Shown here in pieces: positions 27,029 to 38,716 of a stretch of DNA of 59,540 bases. The notes beneath the pieces were generated by a model, which saw only the letters and a program-made list of their open reading frames with translations, did not search any database and was not told the DNA's origin. Source of the stretch: Chloracidobacterium sp. CP2_5A. GTDB lineage: Bacteria > Acidobacteriota > Blastocatellia > Chloracidobacteriales > Chloracidobacteriaceae. The stretch's first letter is position 1. Each line of letters starts with the position of its first letter. The stretch covers positions 1 to 59,540 of the forward strand of contig NKPT01000015.1 of the NCBI GenBank assembly GCA_002254845.1, written 5' to 3'. The translations under genes and the position numbers were made by a program.

Positions 27029-29089
27029 ATGGCTCACTCTGAAGCGTCTTCCGCGCCTCCCGCGCCCGACCGGCGGCGCGCGCTGCTAATCGTTGTCATT
27101 GGCTTTCTCGGCTTTGTCATGGTGCTGGCCTACTCGTTGCCTTCGCGCTCGCTGTTTGGCGCGAGCGGCCCGAAGGCTGTTCAGCCTGTGCCGGAAGACA
27201 CGGTCATCGCGCGAGTTGGCAGCCGGACGGTCACGGCCAAGGAATACGCCAATTCGCTGAATAATCTCGTGGGCATGTATCGCCGCTATGCCGCGCAGCT
27301 CCCCTCTGGCGGGGGCAATTTCCCATTGAGCATTCAGCAGCTTCGCCAGCAGGGCAGCGACCGGGCGATTTTGCAGCAGCTCGTTCGGCGGCGGATCATC
27401 GAGCTGGAAGCTGAGCGGCTAGGGCTTTCCGCCACGGAAGGCGAAATCCAACAGCGCCTGCGCGAGCAGTTCCGCGATGAGAGCGGGCGCTTCATCGGCG
27501 TTGAGAAATACAAGAAGCAGTTGGCGCGCATGGGAACGACCTACGTGGAGTTTGAGCGCGACTTGGCCTACACGATTGTCGAGGAAAAGTTGCGCAACTT
27601 CATCACCAGCGGCGTTCAGGTCTCGCCGCGCGAGGCTGAGGAGGAATATCGCCGCCAGAACACGCGCTTCGAGCTGAGCTACGTCACGCTGGCGGCGTCC
27701 GACTTTGAGAAGGAGGTCGCCGCGCCCGCGGAGGATGAGTTGCGGGCCTACTTCGAGGCCCACAAGGAAGACTTTCGCCCGACGAAGGACCGGCGCAAGG
27801 TTCGCTATATTTACGTCAGCCAGGACAAGGCGGCGGAAGTCATTCCCATCTCCGATGAGGAGCTGCGCCGGGAATACGACCCGAACAAGCAGGTGAAGTC
27901 CATTCAAGTCAGCCAGATTGTGCTGAAGGTGCTGACGCCGAAGGACGAAGACAAAGTGCTTCAAAAAGCGAATGAGCTTGTGGCGCGGGCGCGCGGCAAG
28001 GAGGGCGTCCCGGCTGAGGATTTCGCCGCGCTGGCGCGCGGCAACTCGCAGGACACGGCGACGGCCGCCAAGGGCGGCGACTTGGGCGTGGTCGAGCGGT
28101 CGAGCGTCAAGCCGGGCGACGCGGTGGAATCGGCTTTCAGCCTTGGCGTGGGCGAGGTCAGCGACCCGGTGCGCCGGGGCGACGCCTTCTACATCTTCAG
28201 GGTCGCGGATCGAACGGTGAAAACGTTCGAGGAAGCCCAGCCGGGACTGCTCGCCATTATGCGCAACCGGCTGTCTTACGCCAAGGCGTCGCAGATTGCC
28301 GACGAAGCCGTTTCGCTACTGTCGCGGACGCGGAACTTCGATGAGACCGCTAAGACCATCGCCGCCAAGCTCAACCTCAAGCCTGAAGACGTGAAGCGGG
28401 AGACGCCGTTTTTCGCGCCGGGCGACGACGTGCCGGAAATTGGCAGCAATCCATCGTTTGAAGAGAAAACGTCGGCGCTGACCGAGCCGAACGAAGTCGG
28501 CGAGAAGGTCGGCGTGCGGGGCGGCTTCGCCATCCCGCAGCTCGTGGAGCTCAAGAAGCCGGGCGATCCGACGCTCGATGAAGTCCGTGACAAGGTGATT
28601 GCCAAGGTCAAGCAGGAGAAGGCGCTTCAAAAAGCTTACGACCGGGCGAAAGAGCTGATTGCCGCGGCCAAAAACGCAGCCGGCCTCAAGTCCGCCGCAG
28701 AGGCGATGAAGCTCAAGGTCGAGGAAATCAAGGATTTCAACGATACCGCCTACCTGGACAACAAATCGTTCCCGGCGGCCTTCCCCAACGCCGAGAAGGT
28801 CAAGGTCGGGGAGCTCGTGCCGGTGCCGCTTTACGCCGCCCGCAATGCCGCGCCAACGGTCGCGGTGGTGGCTGTCAAGGATCGGAAGGATGCCGACTTG
28901 ACGAAATTCGCCGAGCAGCGCGCGCAAATCCTCGACCGCTTGCGCGGCGATCGCGCCAACAACCTGTTTGAGACCTACATTGACGGCGTGAAAGCGCGGA
29001 TGAAAGACAGCGGGCAGCTTCGGGTGGATCGCGCCTTGGCGGAGCGGGTGGTCGTGGCGGCGGCCGCTAACGAACCCCCGGCGAACTAG
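27029..29089 (+). CDS. PpiD/SurA-like peptidyl-prolyl isomerase
   Basis: A membrane-anchored periplasmic foldase of 686 residues. One N-terminal membrane helix (ALLIVVIGFLGFVMVLAYSL) is followed by a SurA-N-like helical region (VIARVGSRTVTAKEYANSLN). A PPIC rotamase domain lies near residues 290-400 (SQIVLKVL, FAALARGNSQDTATAAKGGDLGVV, GDAFYIFRVADR), and a further long helical C-terminal part follows. This order matches PpiD-type folding helpers for exported proteins. ATG 27029 (MAHSEASS) is chosen; the in-frame ATG at 27005 would add eight residues. It is divergent from the M50-like gene, with about 215 bp between them. Confidence 0.88.
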   Translation: MAHSEASSAPPAPDRRRALLIVVIGFLGFVMVLAYSLPSRSLFGASGPKAVQPVPEDTVIARVGSRTVTAKEYANSLNNLVGMYRRYAAQLPSGGGNFPLSIQQLRQQGSDRAILQQLVRRRIIELEAERLGLSATEGEIQQRLREQFRDESGRFIGVEKYKKQLARMGTTYVEFERDLAYTIVEEKLRNFITSGVQVSPREAEEEYRRQNTRFELSYVTLAASDFEKEVAAPAEDELRAYFEAHKEDFRPTKDRRKVRYIYVSQDKAAEVIPISDEELRREYDPNKQVKSIQVSQIVLKVLTPKDEDKVLQKANELVARARGKEGVPAEDFAALARGNSQDTATAAKGGDLGVVERSSVKPGDAVESAFSLGVGEVSDPVRRGDAFYIFRVADRTVKTFEEAQPGLLAIMRNRLSYAKASQIADEAVSLLSRTRNFDETAKTIAAKLNLKPEDVKRETPFFAPGDDVPEIGSNPSFEEKTSALTEPNEVGEKVGVRGGFAIPQLVELKKPGDPTLDEVRDKVIAKVKQEKALQKAYDRAKELIAAAKNAAGLKSAAEAMKLKVEEIKDFNDTAYLDNKSFPAAFPNAEKVKVGELVPVPLYAARNAAPTVAVVAVKDRKDADLTKFAEQRAQILDRLRGDRANNLFETYIDGVKARMKDSGQLRVDRALAERVVVAAAANEPPAN

Positions 29090-29312
29090 GACGCTTCCCG
29101 CGCAAGCGGCGGCGCGACCGGAAGCGCGCCAATCCGGGAGGGATGACCTCCCTATCCCCAATCCGCAATGGCGTTGGCGCCCCGTGGCGGCGGATGCCGC
29201 TTCAGCTCCGCGCTGCGTCGTCGCCATTTGGAAACAAGCGCGACGCGGCGGAAGCGAGCGGCCGCCGGCCGCGGTGCCGGCGGTCTTGCGCCACGGAACG
29301 GCGCGGTGAGGC

Positions 29313-29477
29313 ATGGCCGACGATGTGGCGCGCTGGTTGCGCGGTCTCTGTCACACAGAGCCCGCCGAGGACCTCAAAGGCGGGTTGCTGCTGCGGGCTG
29401 GGTTTTCCGCCTTATGTCCGGCGCTCATGGATGCGTTGCCGGAGCGATGGCGGGAGATCTTCCGGCTGATCGCGTGA
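29313..29477 (+). CDS. Possible small protein of 54 residues
   Basis: Starts MADDVARWLRGLCHTEPAED and ends REIFRLIA. GGTGAGG lies just before the ATG, and the predicted amphipathic helices (LLLRAGFSALCPALMDALPERW) look protein-like rather than random. I do not recognise a family. The gene is isolated between the foldase gene and a pseudogene-like remnant. It could be a real small protein or a chance frame in GC-rich DNA. Confidence 0.35.
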   Translation: MADDVARWLRGLCHTEPAEDLKGGLLLRAGFSALCPALMDALPERWREIFRLIA

Positions 29478-29601
29478 TGGACGGCGGAGCGTGACGGAGC
29501 GCCTAGGGACGGCGTAAAGTATCCGGCGGCGGCTGGGACGCCCCTTCGGGGGCAAGCGGGCGTTCCGGGAAGCGGTTGGAGAGCAAGCGGAGGAAGCGCT
29601 G

Positions 29602-29877
29602 ATGCAAGCGCCGTTTGTGATGGAGATTGTGCAGAAGGGCGCTGGAAAGGGGCTTATCCGAGGTCGCGAGCCGGGGCGGCGGCTTGAGGCGCCGCGCTTG
29701 ATCTTGCGCCAGCGGCGCTACCGACTTAGCGCGCTGGGGCCGAACACGGAAACCGGGCGAGCGGCCTTGTCGCTCGATGACTTGGAATCGCTTGGCGGCG
29801 CCCCGCTTGGCTTCCAGCCGCCGGACGACCTTCACGCCTGGCGTGCCAGCCCGCAATGCGCCGCGCGCGCCGCGTAG
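29602..29877 (+). pseudogene. DUF4351-like remnant of an Rpn/YhgA-type protein
   Basis: The translation contains LEAPRLILRQRRYRLSALG, then LSLDDLESLGGAPLGFQPPDDLHAW. This resembles the DUF4351 end of Rpn (PDDEXK nuclease-like, YhgA) proteins, where LSLEQLEALxxALLDF is followed by xxLxxW. The nuclease domain expected upstream is missing and the helix is poorly preserved, so this looks like a decayed fragment. Such proteins are often multicopy and mobile. The call rests on pattern memory of a short domain. Confidence 0.45.
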
Positions 29878-29894
29878 CGAGCAGGGTAAATGCG

Positions 29895-30961
29895 ATGCAG
29901 CTTGGAGCGTTAGGAGCGGCGACGCGGGCGGTGACGCCGCGCGCATATTTGCTGGAACGGCTGAGCGCGCGTCCCTTTGTCCCCGACCCGCGCCTGACCA
30001 ATCCGCACTTGCAAACCATTCTGGGTTCCGTCCTGCCGCGCCGGTCGCCGCTGGCGGATCAGACCGGCCGCCCCCGCGCCTTTCAGACCCGCCCGGATAC
30101 GACCGTCACAGCCGTTTGTCACTGGCAGTCGGGGCGCGGGCCGGCGGATTGCCCGACGCTGCTGCTGCTGCACGGCATGGAAGGCTCGGTGGAATCGAGC
30201 TACATGCGCGGCATGGCGGAAAAGGGCCTGCGGGCCGGTTTTCACGTCATTCGTCTCAATACGCGAACCTGCGGCGGCACGGAGCATCTTTCGCCGCACC
30301 TCTACAACGCCGGATTGACGGAGGATGTCCACGCTGTCCTGACAGAGTTGGGCGGACGCGACGGCGCAACGGACGTGTACGTTGTCGGCGTTTCATTAGC
30401 GGGCAATGTCGTTCTCCGGTTGGCAGGCGAATACGGGATGAGCGCCCCGCGCCACGCGCGAGGCGTCGTCGCCATTTCGCCTTCGGTGGACTTGACGGCG
30501 AGCGCGGCGGCCATGGAGCGCCGGAGCAACTGGTTCTATCACCGGCGCTTTGTGCAGAGCCTCAAGGCGCGCCTGAAGCGCAAGGCGGCGCTTTTTCCTG
30601 ACCGCTACGATGCGCGTCACTTGGCGGGGATTCGCACCATCCGCGAATTCGACGCGGCCTACACGGCTCGCGCCGCCGGTTACGCGAGCGCGGAGGATTA
30701 CTACCACCGGGCGAGCGCCGCGCGGGTGGCGGAGGCGATTCGTCTGCCAACGCTCATCATCCACGCCCAGGACGATCCATTCATCCCGGTCGCGCCGCTT
30801 TACGCGCCGGCCTTCGCCGAGAATCCGAGTATCGCCCTGCTGCTCACCGAGCGCGGCGGACACGTCGGCTTTCTGGCCGCGCCGGGCGCGGATGCTGATC
30901 GGCGCTGGGCCGAGCATCGGGTGGTGGATTTTGTCCGCGCGCTGGATGCCGCCCGACGGCG

Positions 30962-30965
<4 letters not shown>
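29895..30965 (+). CDS. YheT-like alpha/beta hydrolase
   Basis: 356 residues. It begins with PFVPDPRLTNPHLQTILGSVLPRR, the usual YheT/Abhydrolase-1 family opening. It then has LLLHGMEGSVESSYM (oxyanion region), the nucleophile elbow VVGVSLAGNVVLRL, an Asp in HAQDDPFIPV and a His in RGGHVGFL. Relatives include the uncharacterised E. coli YheT and the eukaryotic ABHD1/3 lipases. ATG 29895 is chosen; the upstream ATG at 29856 lies inside unconserved Arg-rich sequence. The TGA overlaps the GTG of the next gene (GTGA), implying coupling. Substrate unknown, possibly a lipid or ester. Confidence 0.88.
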
Positions 30966-33614
<2,649 letters not shown>

Positions 33615-33778
33615 CGGTCGCGCCTTGACGATTCTTGACGGGCGGATGACGCATTTCGACGGACTTTCTCGCGCCCTTCGGCGTCTATAACGACAGCCGC
33701 CGAACAGCTTGTTCGAGGTCGGGCTAACCCTACGGCTTGGGCGCTGCGCCCAAGCGAATTCGGGAAGGAGTATCGCGT

Positions 33779-34279
33779 ATGTTTCACCGTCTCAGTTTAC
33801 GTCCTCTGGCCGTCATCGCGGCGTTGACGCTCGCCTTGACGAGCGCGCTGGGGAGCGTCGCCTACGCGGCTGCGCGCGACCGCGGGCCGGGCCGCTTCAT
33901 GGGCTTTTTTGTCAAGCGCATGGCCGCTGAACTTAACCTCACGGAAGAGCAGCAAGCCCAAATTCGACAGATTCTGGAAGCGGAGCGGACGACGGCCGAG
34001 CCGCTGATGAAGCAGCTCAAAGCCGGACACGACCAGTTGCGAGCGCTCGGCGCGGACGGAATCTTCAACGAGGCGCAAGTCCGCGTCATCGCTCAGCAAC
34101 AGGCGCAGACAATGGCCGAGCTGATGGTTTCAAAGGAGCGGACCAAGGCGCGGGTCGCGGCGGTTCTGACGCCGGAGCAACGCGAGCGCGCCAAGCAAAT
34201 GATGGATCGCTTCCACCGGCGGATGCATGAGCATCGCGGGCGCGGCTTCGGGCCCGTGCCGCCTCCGCCGCCGATGTAA
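33779..34279 (+). CDS. Spy/CpxP-like periplasmic protein
   Basis: 166 residues with a signal peptide (MFHRLSLRPLAVIAALTLAL...AYAA). A helical body follows with the repeated LTxxQ motif, once as LNLTEEQQAQIRQIL and again as LTPEQRERAKQMM. A Pro-rich end (PVPPPPPM) closes it. Spy and CpxP are small periplasmic chaperones induced by envelope or metal stress. AAGGAG precedes ATG 33779 by about 9 nt. A second LTxxQ-type protein lies at 47.4 kb. The gene converges with a small unknown gene. Confidence 0.82.
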   Translation: MFHRLSLRPLAVIAALTLALTSALGSVAYAAARDRGPGRFMGFFVKRMAAELNLTEEQQAQIRQILEAERTTAEPLMKQLKAGHDQLRALGADGIFNEAQVRVIAQQQAQTMAELMVSKERTKARVAAVLTPEQRERAKQMMDRFHRRMHEHRGRGFGPVPPPPPM

Positions 34280-34372
34280 GGGCGACGTCGCCTGCTACGA
34301 GCGGCCAAAATGGCGGACGGCGCGCCGGGGCGAAAGCCCAGCGCGCCATCTTCGCTTTCAGGAAGCGGCGAG

Positions 34373-34699
34373 TTACGCCGTCGCTATTTGCGCGCCGCCT
34401 CTGGAAAGCCCGTCGTCAAGGCATTGGCTGGCGGAAAGTCCGCCGCCGCTAGTCTTCGTCTCGACCGGAACGAAAAACTGCTTCGCTCCGTTTCCCGCTG
34501 GCGACTCGTCGTGAACATCCACTGGCAGCAGCCCTTCGCGATACAGCGCGTAGCCGCTGCGCGAGCAGGCGATCACCGAGGGGATGCCGCGCGAAGCAAA
34601 CCACTGCTGCCATTTTTCGAGATCACGGTACTGAGGCGAGTTTCGGCTCTTGACGTAAGTTGAAAAACGATTTTCCTCGGTCAACTTGATGCGCGCCAT
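34373..34699 (-). CDS. Small protein of unknown function
   Basis: 108 residues starting MARIKLTEENRFSTYVKSRN. The start has an excellent ribosome-binding site, AAGGAGA, about 7 nt before the ATG on the minus strand. The N-terminal two thirds (YRDLEKWQQWFASRGIPSVIACSRSGYALYREGLLPVDVHDE) look ordered; the Gly/Ser-rich end looks flexible. I recognise no family. Two exact copies of GTTGCAATT sit directly before the ribosome-binding site, and a 32-bp palindrome lies about 140 bp upstream, both suggesting regulation. Confidence 0.65.
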   Translation of the reverse strand: MARIKLTEENRFSTYVKSRNSPQYRDLEKWQQWFASRGIPSVIACSRSGYALYREGLLPVDVHDESPAGNGAKQFFVPVETKTSGGGLSASQCLDDGLSRGGAQIATA

Positions 34700-34714
34700 G
34701 CTGCTTTCTCCTTA

Positions 34715-34732
34715 AATTGCAACAATTGCAAC
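34715..34732 (-). repeat. 9-bp direct duplication in a leader region
   Basis: On the minus strand GTTGCAATT occurs twice in direct succession, just before the TAAGGAGA ribosome-binding site of the small gene ending at 34699. It could be part of an operator or an mRNA leader element, or a chance duplication. Confidence 0.5.
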
Positions 34733-34835
34733 CTGAAAATCGCGGCGAGCATCGCCCTCGCCGCGCCGCCATCCGCCGCTTCCGGTCGCAAGCGGCAGCC
34801 GGGAAGCCGGACGCTTCTCTCTACTTGGGGACGCA

Positions 34836-34867
34836 CGTAAAACCTTACTTTCTTGTAAGGTTTTACG
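34836..34867. promoter_or_regulatory. Perfect 13-bp inverted repeat between divergent genes
   Basis: CGTAAAACCTTAC (34836-34848), loop TTTCTT, GTAAGGTTTTACG (34855-34867). The arms match exactly and are AT-richer than the surroundings. No run of T follows on either strand, so a simple terminator is unlikely. It lies in a 381-bp non-coding gap between two divergent genes, which favours an operator or an RNA hairpin. The rest of the gap shows no gene. Confidence 0.7.
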
Positions 34868-35080
34868 CCGTGAAGTATAACCCCTCAAGACTGTTAGGAA
34901 AGTTACGTTGGGTTGCGCGAGCTGATAGCGCGCGGCAGGAACCCGGACAAACGCCAGTTCAGCGTTTGGAAACGCACGGTTGAATTTGTCGCCGCCCGGA
35001 GGATGAGACGCCCCCCACCGGAATGTTCTGGCAAGCGCGTTGTCGCGGCAGTGGCCGGCGCGCGGGAGGTAGGGCGCGGA

Positions 35081-35620
35081 ATGGTAAAGCGCGTTTCAAA
35101 AGAGCTTCTGACGGCCGAGGTCGCGGGCCTCAACTTGGCTGGAAAGCGATTCGCCGATCAGTTGACCGGCGAGATCAATTTGCTGGTTTTTCTGCGGCAT
35201 TTTGGCTGTGTCTTTTGCCGTGAAATTGTCGCCGATGTGCGCGACATCGCGACGCAGGATCCGACGTATCCGAGCGTCATCTTCTTTTTCCAGGGCACGG
35301 TTGAGCAAGGGCGGGCGTTTTTTGCCGATCACTGGAAAGAGGCGCGGGCCATCAGCGATACGCCGCTGACATTTTACAGGGCGTTCGGCATTGAGCGCGG
35401 GGGGTTGCGCGAGATGTTTGGCCCCGAAGTGTGGGCGCGCGGCTTGCGCGCGGCACGCAAGGGGCATTTCATTGGCCTGCCGGTTGGCGATCCATTCGTC
35501 ATGCCGGGCGCGTTTTTGGTTTCCGCATCCGGCGACATCCTGTGGCGCCATAACTTCAAGCATGCGGGCGACCACCCGGACTGGCGGACAGCGGTCTCGG
35601 CGGCTGTGGCGAGCGCATGA
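35081..35620 (+). CDS. Peroxiredoxin-like AhpC/TSA_2 protein with CxxC
   Basis: 179 residues. The thioredoxin-like motif is LLVFLRHFGCVFCREIVADV, near residue 45, and gives a CxxC active site. The later PLTFYRAFGIERG, PGAFLVSASGDILWRH and HAGDHPDWR blocks are typical of the PF13911 (AhpC-TSA_2/SelL-like) family. Some relatives carry selenocysteine at these positions; this copy has Cys at both, so it does not need recoding. It probably reduces peroxides or disulfides. GGGAGG lies about 10 nt before ATG 35081; longer upstream frames are unconserved. Its stop overlaps the next start (ATGA). Confidence 0.82.
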   Translation: MVKRVSKELLTAEVAGLNLAGKRFADQLTGEINLLVFLRHFGCVFCREIVADVRDIATQDPTYPSVIFFFQGTVEQGRAFFADHWKEARAISDTPLTFYRAFGIERGGLREMFGPEVWARGLRAARKGHFIGLPVGDPFVMPGAFLVSASGDILWRHNFKHAGDHPDWRTAVSAAVASA

Positions 35621-36381
35621 CGCGCCCGACGATCATTGCCGTGCACGGGAATGGCGGCGGCGCGTTTCGCTTTGCTCGGATTTGCCCGTTTTTCACGCAT
35701 GACGCGCCGGTCGCCTTTGAGGCGCTGACGCTGCCGGGCTTTGGCGGCGCGCCGCGCGACCCCGGCTGCGTGACGCTTGCCGACTACGCCGCTCGGATTG
35801 AGGCTTTCGTGACGCAAGCTGACGAGCCGCGAATTTTGCTGGGGCACGGCATCGGCGGGTCGCTGGCGCTGGAGTATCTACAGCATTTCGCGCCATCGGT
35901 TGCCGGCGCGATTCTGCACGCTCCGGTGGGGGCGCGCCTTGACAGGCGCTGGTTTCCGCGCCTGATGGGCTTCGCCCCAATGCGCGAGCTGGGCAAGCGA
36001 TTGTTGGCGACGCCCGCGCTTCGCCCGCTGTGGAAGCGGGCGTTTTTCTCGGAAGCCGCGCCGGAAGACTTTCTTGACCAGTTTTTTGCCGAGTATGGGC
36101 GCTGCGAGGCGTTTGGGCAAATGTTTGACCTCATCACGGCGGACTGGTTTGCCGGGCTGAAGCCGGTCGCGCTGCCGTCGGTTCTACTGTGGGGCGCGCG
36201 GGAGCGGGTGCTGCGGCTTGACCAAGCGGCTGACTTCCGCGCCAAGCTGCCGATGGCTGCCATGGAGATTGTCAATGACTGGGATCATTTTCCGATGGTG
36301 GAGCAGCCGGAAGCCTACGCTCGGAAGCTGATGGCCCTTGCCGAGCGACTGGTCGCGCCGGCTAAAGCGATATCCGGCTGA
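35617..36381 (+). CDS. Alpha/beta hydrolase
   Basis: 254 residues. AVHGNGGGAFRFARI forms the oxyanion region, LLGHGIGGSLALEY is the elbow with Gly-His-Gly-Ile-Gly instead of the usual Gly-x-Ser-x-Gly, and NDWDHFPMVEQPEAYA has the terminal His. In the elbow the nucleophile position is Ile (GHGIGG), so a Ser nucleophile is missing or displaced and hydrolytic activity is doubtful; a non-hydrolytic role is possible. An Asp in LRLDQAADF may complete the fold. The gene overlaps the AhpC/TSA_2 gene by 4 bp (ATGA) and ends 16 bp before the phosphotransferase gene. Confidence 0.82.
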   Translation: MTRPTIIAVHGNGGGAFRFARICPFFTHDAPVAFEALTLPGFGGAPRDPGCVTLADYAARIEAFVTQADEPRILLGHGIGGSLALEYLQHFAPSVAGAILHAPVGARLDRRWFPRLMGFAPMRELGKRLLATPALRPLWKRAFFSEAAPEDFLDQFFAEYGRCEAFGQMFDLITADWFAGLKPVALPSVLLWGARERVLRLDQAADFRAKLPMAAMEIVNDWDHFPMVEQPEAYARKLMALAERLVAPAKAISG

Positions 36382-36397
36382 AGCGATGTGAAGCGGC

Positions 36398-38656
36398 ATG
36401 TCAAGCGAGTTCATTTGGCTAGGGCAATCGTTGAGCGCGTCCTTCGGCGTCGGGTCAAAGGCGAGCCTCCTCGATCAAGCGACGGCGGCTGGGTTGCCGG
36501 TGCCGAGAGGCGGGGTCTTGCTGGAAGCGTTTTTCGCGCTGAGCCTGCGCGAGGGGAACCTGCGCCGAACGGAAGATGGCTTTGCGTTCCAGGACGCTGC
36601 CGCCATCAGGGAGGCGCTGCCGGTATTGGCGTTGCCGCCCAAGCTCGCCGTCCGCTCGGCTTTCTCGGCGGAAGACGGCCTGAGCGAAAGCTTTGCCGGG
36701 CGCTTTGATTCCGTCTTGAATGTCGCGCCGGATGAGTTGCCCGACGCGCTGTGCAAAGTGTGGGCGTCCAGTCTGCGGCACGCCTCGCCGCTGCGCCGGG
36801 ATGTTCTCATTATGGCGATGGTTGAGGCGCGTCAGGCAGGCGTCGCCATCACGGAGCCTTCTCACGAGGACGATGTCGTCAACTTCACGCCGGGCCTGGC
36901 CGATCGGCTTGTCAGCGGCGCTGTCGCCGGCGAGACGCTGAGCCTGCCTAAGCTGCGCGTCTTTGAATCGCCGACCGAAAGCGGCTTCGCCGGGCGGTTA
37001 CAGGCGCTCCTGCGGGAGGTTCGCCGCGTTTTTGGGGAAGGCTCTTGGGATGTTGAGTTCGCGGACGACGGCCGGCAGTGCTGGCTGATTCAGGCGCGCC
37101 CGCTGACCCGTCCGGTGACGCGCAACGAGTGGTTCACCTACGCCAATCACCGGGAGATTCTCCCGCCGCTGCCGTCGCGCTTCATGACCAGCCTGATCGC
37201 CTCCTGCGCGGGCGACTTGTTCGATTATTACCGCGGCTTTGACCCGCGGTTGCCGGGCGACCGGCCGTTTATCGAGGTCTTTGCCGGGCGGCCGTTTATC
37301 AATCTTTCGCTGTTGCTGGACATGATGCGGCGGTGGGGGCTTCCGACGCGCTTGGTGACGGACTCCATCGGCGGGCGCGATGTCTGCGCGCAAGGCTGGC
37401 GCTGGGGGCGGCTGTGGCGGTCGTTGCCGACGCTCCTGCGCTTGGGGTGGTCGCAGCTCTTGGCGGCGTCTTCCGCGCAGCGGCGCATCGCCTGGCTTGC
37501 CGAAGTCGGCGGCGCTCCGGCTCGATCCGATAGCTTCGCCAACTGTATAAGCGACTTGCGGATGGCTTACACCGCGCTGGTGCGCGAGATGTTTTCCCTC
37601 ACGCAGGCCATCAGCGGCCCGCTGGCCATCCTGCGGCGACTGGGCGCTTTAGCCCCGCTAGCCGCGCGTCATGAGACAATGACAACGCGGATGTTCAACG
37701 ATCTCAATCCGCTCCGCGACTACGCTCGGCGTCATCCGGCGGTCGCGACGTCGATTGCGCAAGGCAAAGTTCCAGATGACGAAGGCTTTGGGCGGCTTTG
37801 GCAGGCGTACCTCGACCGCTATGGCTTTCGCGGCGTCTTTGAGAGCGATATCGCGCAGCCTCGTTACCGCGAGCGACCGGAAACGCTCTTGGCAAGTCTG
37901 GCGACGGAACCGCGAGCTTCGTCCGCTCCGCCGGTTCCGTGGCTAGCGTGGCTGGCGCTGCCTGTGTGGCGACAGGCGCGAGGCGCGCTTGACGCGCGCG
38001 AGCGGTTGCGTCATGCCGCCATGCAAGCCTTTGACCGCATTCGGCAACGGCTCCTGCGCCTCGCGGTTGTCGCGCGCGACGCCGGGAAGCTGCCGACGAC
38101 CGACGCGCTCTGGCTGCTTGAAGTTGATGAGTTAGCGCGCCTGGACGGCGACTGGAGCGTCGCGCCGGATTTCCTGGCCGCGCGGCGGCGCGAGCAAGAG
38201 GCTGACGCGCGCTACGACTTCCCGGATGTCTTCCGGCGCTTTGATGACTTTTCGGCCTTTGGCTCCGCCGCGTTGGACGAGCCTGGGCCGCGTCATGTGC
38301 AGGGCATCGGACTGACGCGCGGCCTTGTTGAAGGACGCGCCTGGGTATGCGAAGCGCCGACGCTCCCGCCGCCCTTCAGCGATCCGGTCATTCTCGTCGC
38401 CCGCGCGGTGGACGCTGGCTGGATCGCGGTTTTTTCAGCCGTCGCGGGCGTCGTGGTCGAGATTGGCGGCGATCTCTCGCATGGCTCGATTGCGCTGCGC
38501 GAGATTGGTCTTCCCTCGGTGACAAACGCGCGCGGCGCGACGCGCGTCATTCAGACCGGCGACTGGATCCGCGTTCGGGCCGATATCGGCTCGGTCGAGC
38601 TGGTCGAGCCGGCGGCGCGCTCGACATCGCTTGCGTCAGCGCCCGCCGGCGAATAA
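36398..38656 (+). CDS. PEP synthase/rifampin-phosphotransferase-like protein
   Basis: 752 residues in three parts. The N-terminal ATP-binding domain (about 1-245) has SFGVGSKASLLDQA, LAVRSAFSAEDGLSESFAGRFDSVLNV and WDVEFADDGRQCWLIQARPLT, typical of the PEP/pyruvate-binding domain. A middle helical domain spans about 250-640. The C-terminal mobile domain has GGDLSHGSIALREIGLPSV, with the phospho-accepting His near residue 695. This order (ATP domain, substrate domain, His domain, no PEP-binding TIM barrel) matches rifampin phosphotransferase rather than PEP synthase. It therefore probably phosphorylates a small molecule with ATP. The substrate is unknown. An ATP-grasp gene follows 60 bp downstream. 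Confidence 0.8.
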   Translation: MSSEFIWLGQSLSASFGVGSKASLLDQATAAGLPVPRGGVLLEAFFALSLREGNLRRTEDGFAFQDAAAIREALPVLALPPKLAVRSAFSAEDGLSESFAGRFDSVLNVAPDELPDALCKVWASSLRHASPLRRDVLIMAMVEARQAGVAITEPSHEDDVVNFTPGLADRLVSGAVAGETLSLPKLRVFESPTESGFAGRLQALLREVRRVFGEGSWDVEFADDGRQCWLIQARPLTRPVTRNEWFTYANHREILPPLPSRFMTSLIASCAGDLFDYYRGFDPRLPGDRPFIEVFAGRPFINLSLLLDMMRRWGLPTRLVTDSIGGRDVCAQGWRWGRLWRSLPTLLRLGWSQLLAASSAQRRIAWLAEVGGAPARSDSFANCISDLRMAYTALVREMFSLTQAISGPLAILRRLGALAPLAARHETMTTRMFNDLNPLRDYARRHPAVATSIAQGKVPDDEGFGRLWQAYLDRYGFRGVFESDIAQPRYRERPETLLASLATEPRASSAPPVPWLAWLALPVWRQARGALDARERLRHAAMQAFDRIRQRLLRLAVVARDAGKLPTTDALWLLEVDELARLDGDWSVAPDFLAARRREQEADARYDFPDVFRRFDDFSAFGSAALDEPGPRHVQGIGLTRGLVEGRAWVCEAPTLPPPFSDPVILVARAVDAGWIAVFSAVAGVVVEIGGDLSHGSIALREIGLPSVTNARGATRVIQTGDWIRVRADIGSVELVEPAARSTSLASAPAGE

Positions 38657-38716
38657 GAATGACGCTTCCCGGCTTGCCCCTTGCAATGTTATTCGCCTGA
38701 TTGGGAGCGTTCACTC

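Larger units (their letters stand above)
29090..29894. other. Poorly coding 0.8-kb stretch
   Basis: No standard-length conserved gene lies here. The stretch holds a possible 54-codon gene (29313-29477) and a frame at 29602-29877 that looks like a degraded DUF4351 C-terminus. Long open frames on the opposite strand (for example 29503-29946) are Arg/Pro-rich and look like shadows. The arrangement suggests decay of a formerly larger gene. Confidence 0.6.

Noticed and set aside
33615-33778. tRNA gene suggested by a TTCGA sequence
   Set aside because: No cloverleaf stems or CCA/acceptor pairing; none of the intergenic gaps shows a convincing tRNA.
34319-34347. Hairpin with GAAA loop as terminator of the Spy-like gene
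   Set aside because: A stem with mismatches is present but no T-run follows; not strong enough to list.
36398-38656. Phosphoenolpyruvate synthase (ppsA)
   Set aside because: The C-terminal PEP-binding barrel is absent and the phospho-His domain is at the C-terminus, not in the middle.
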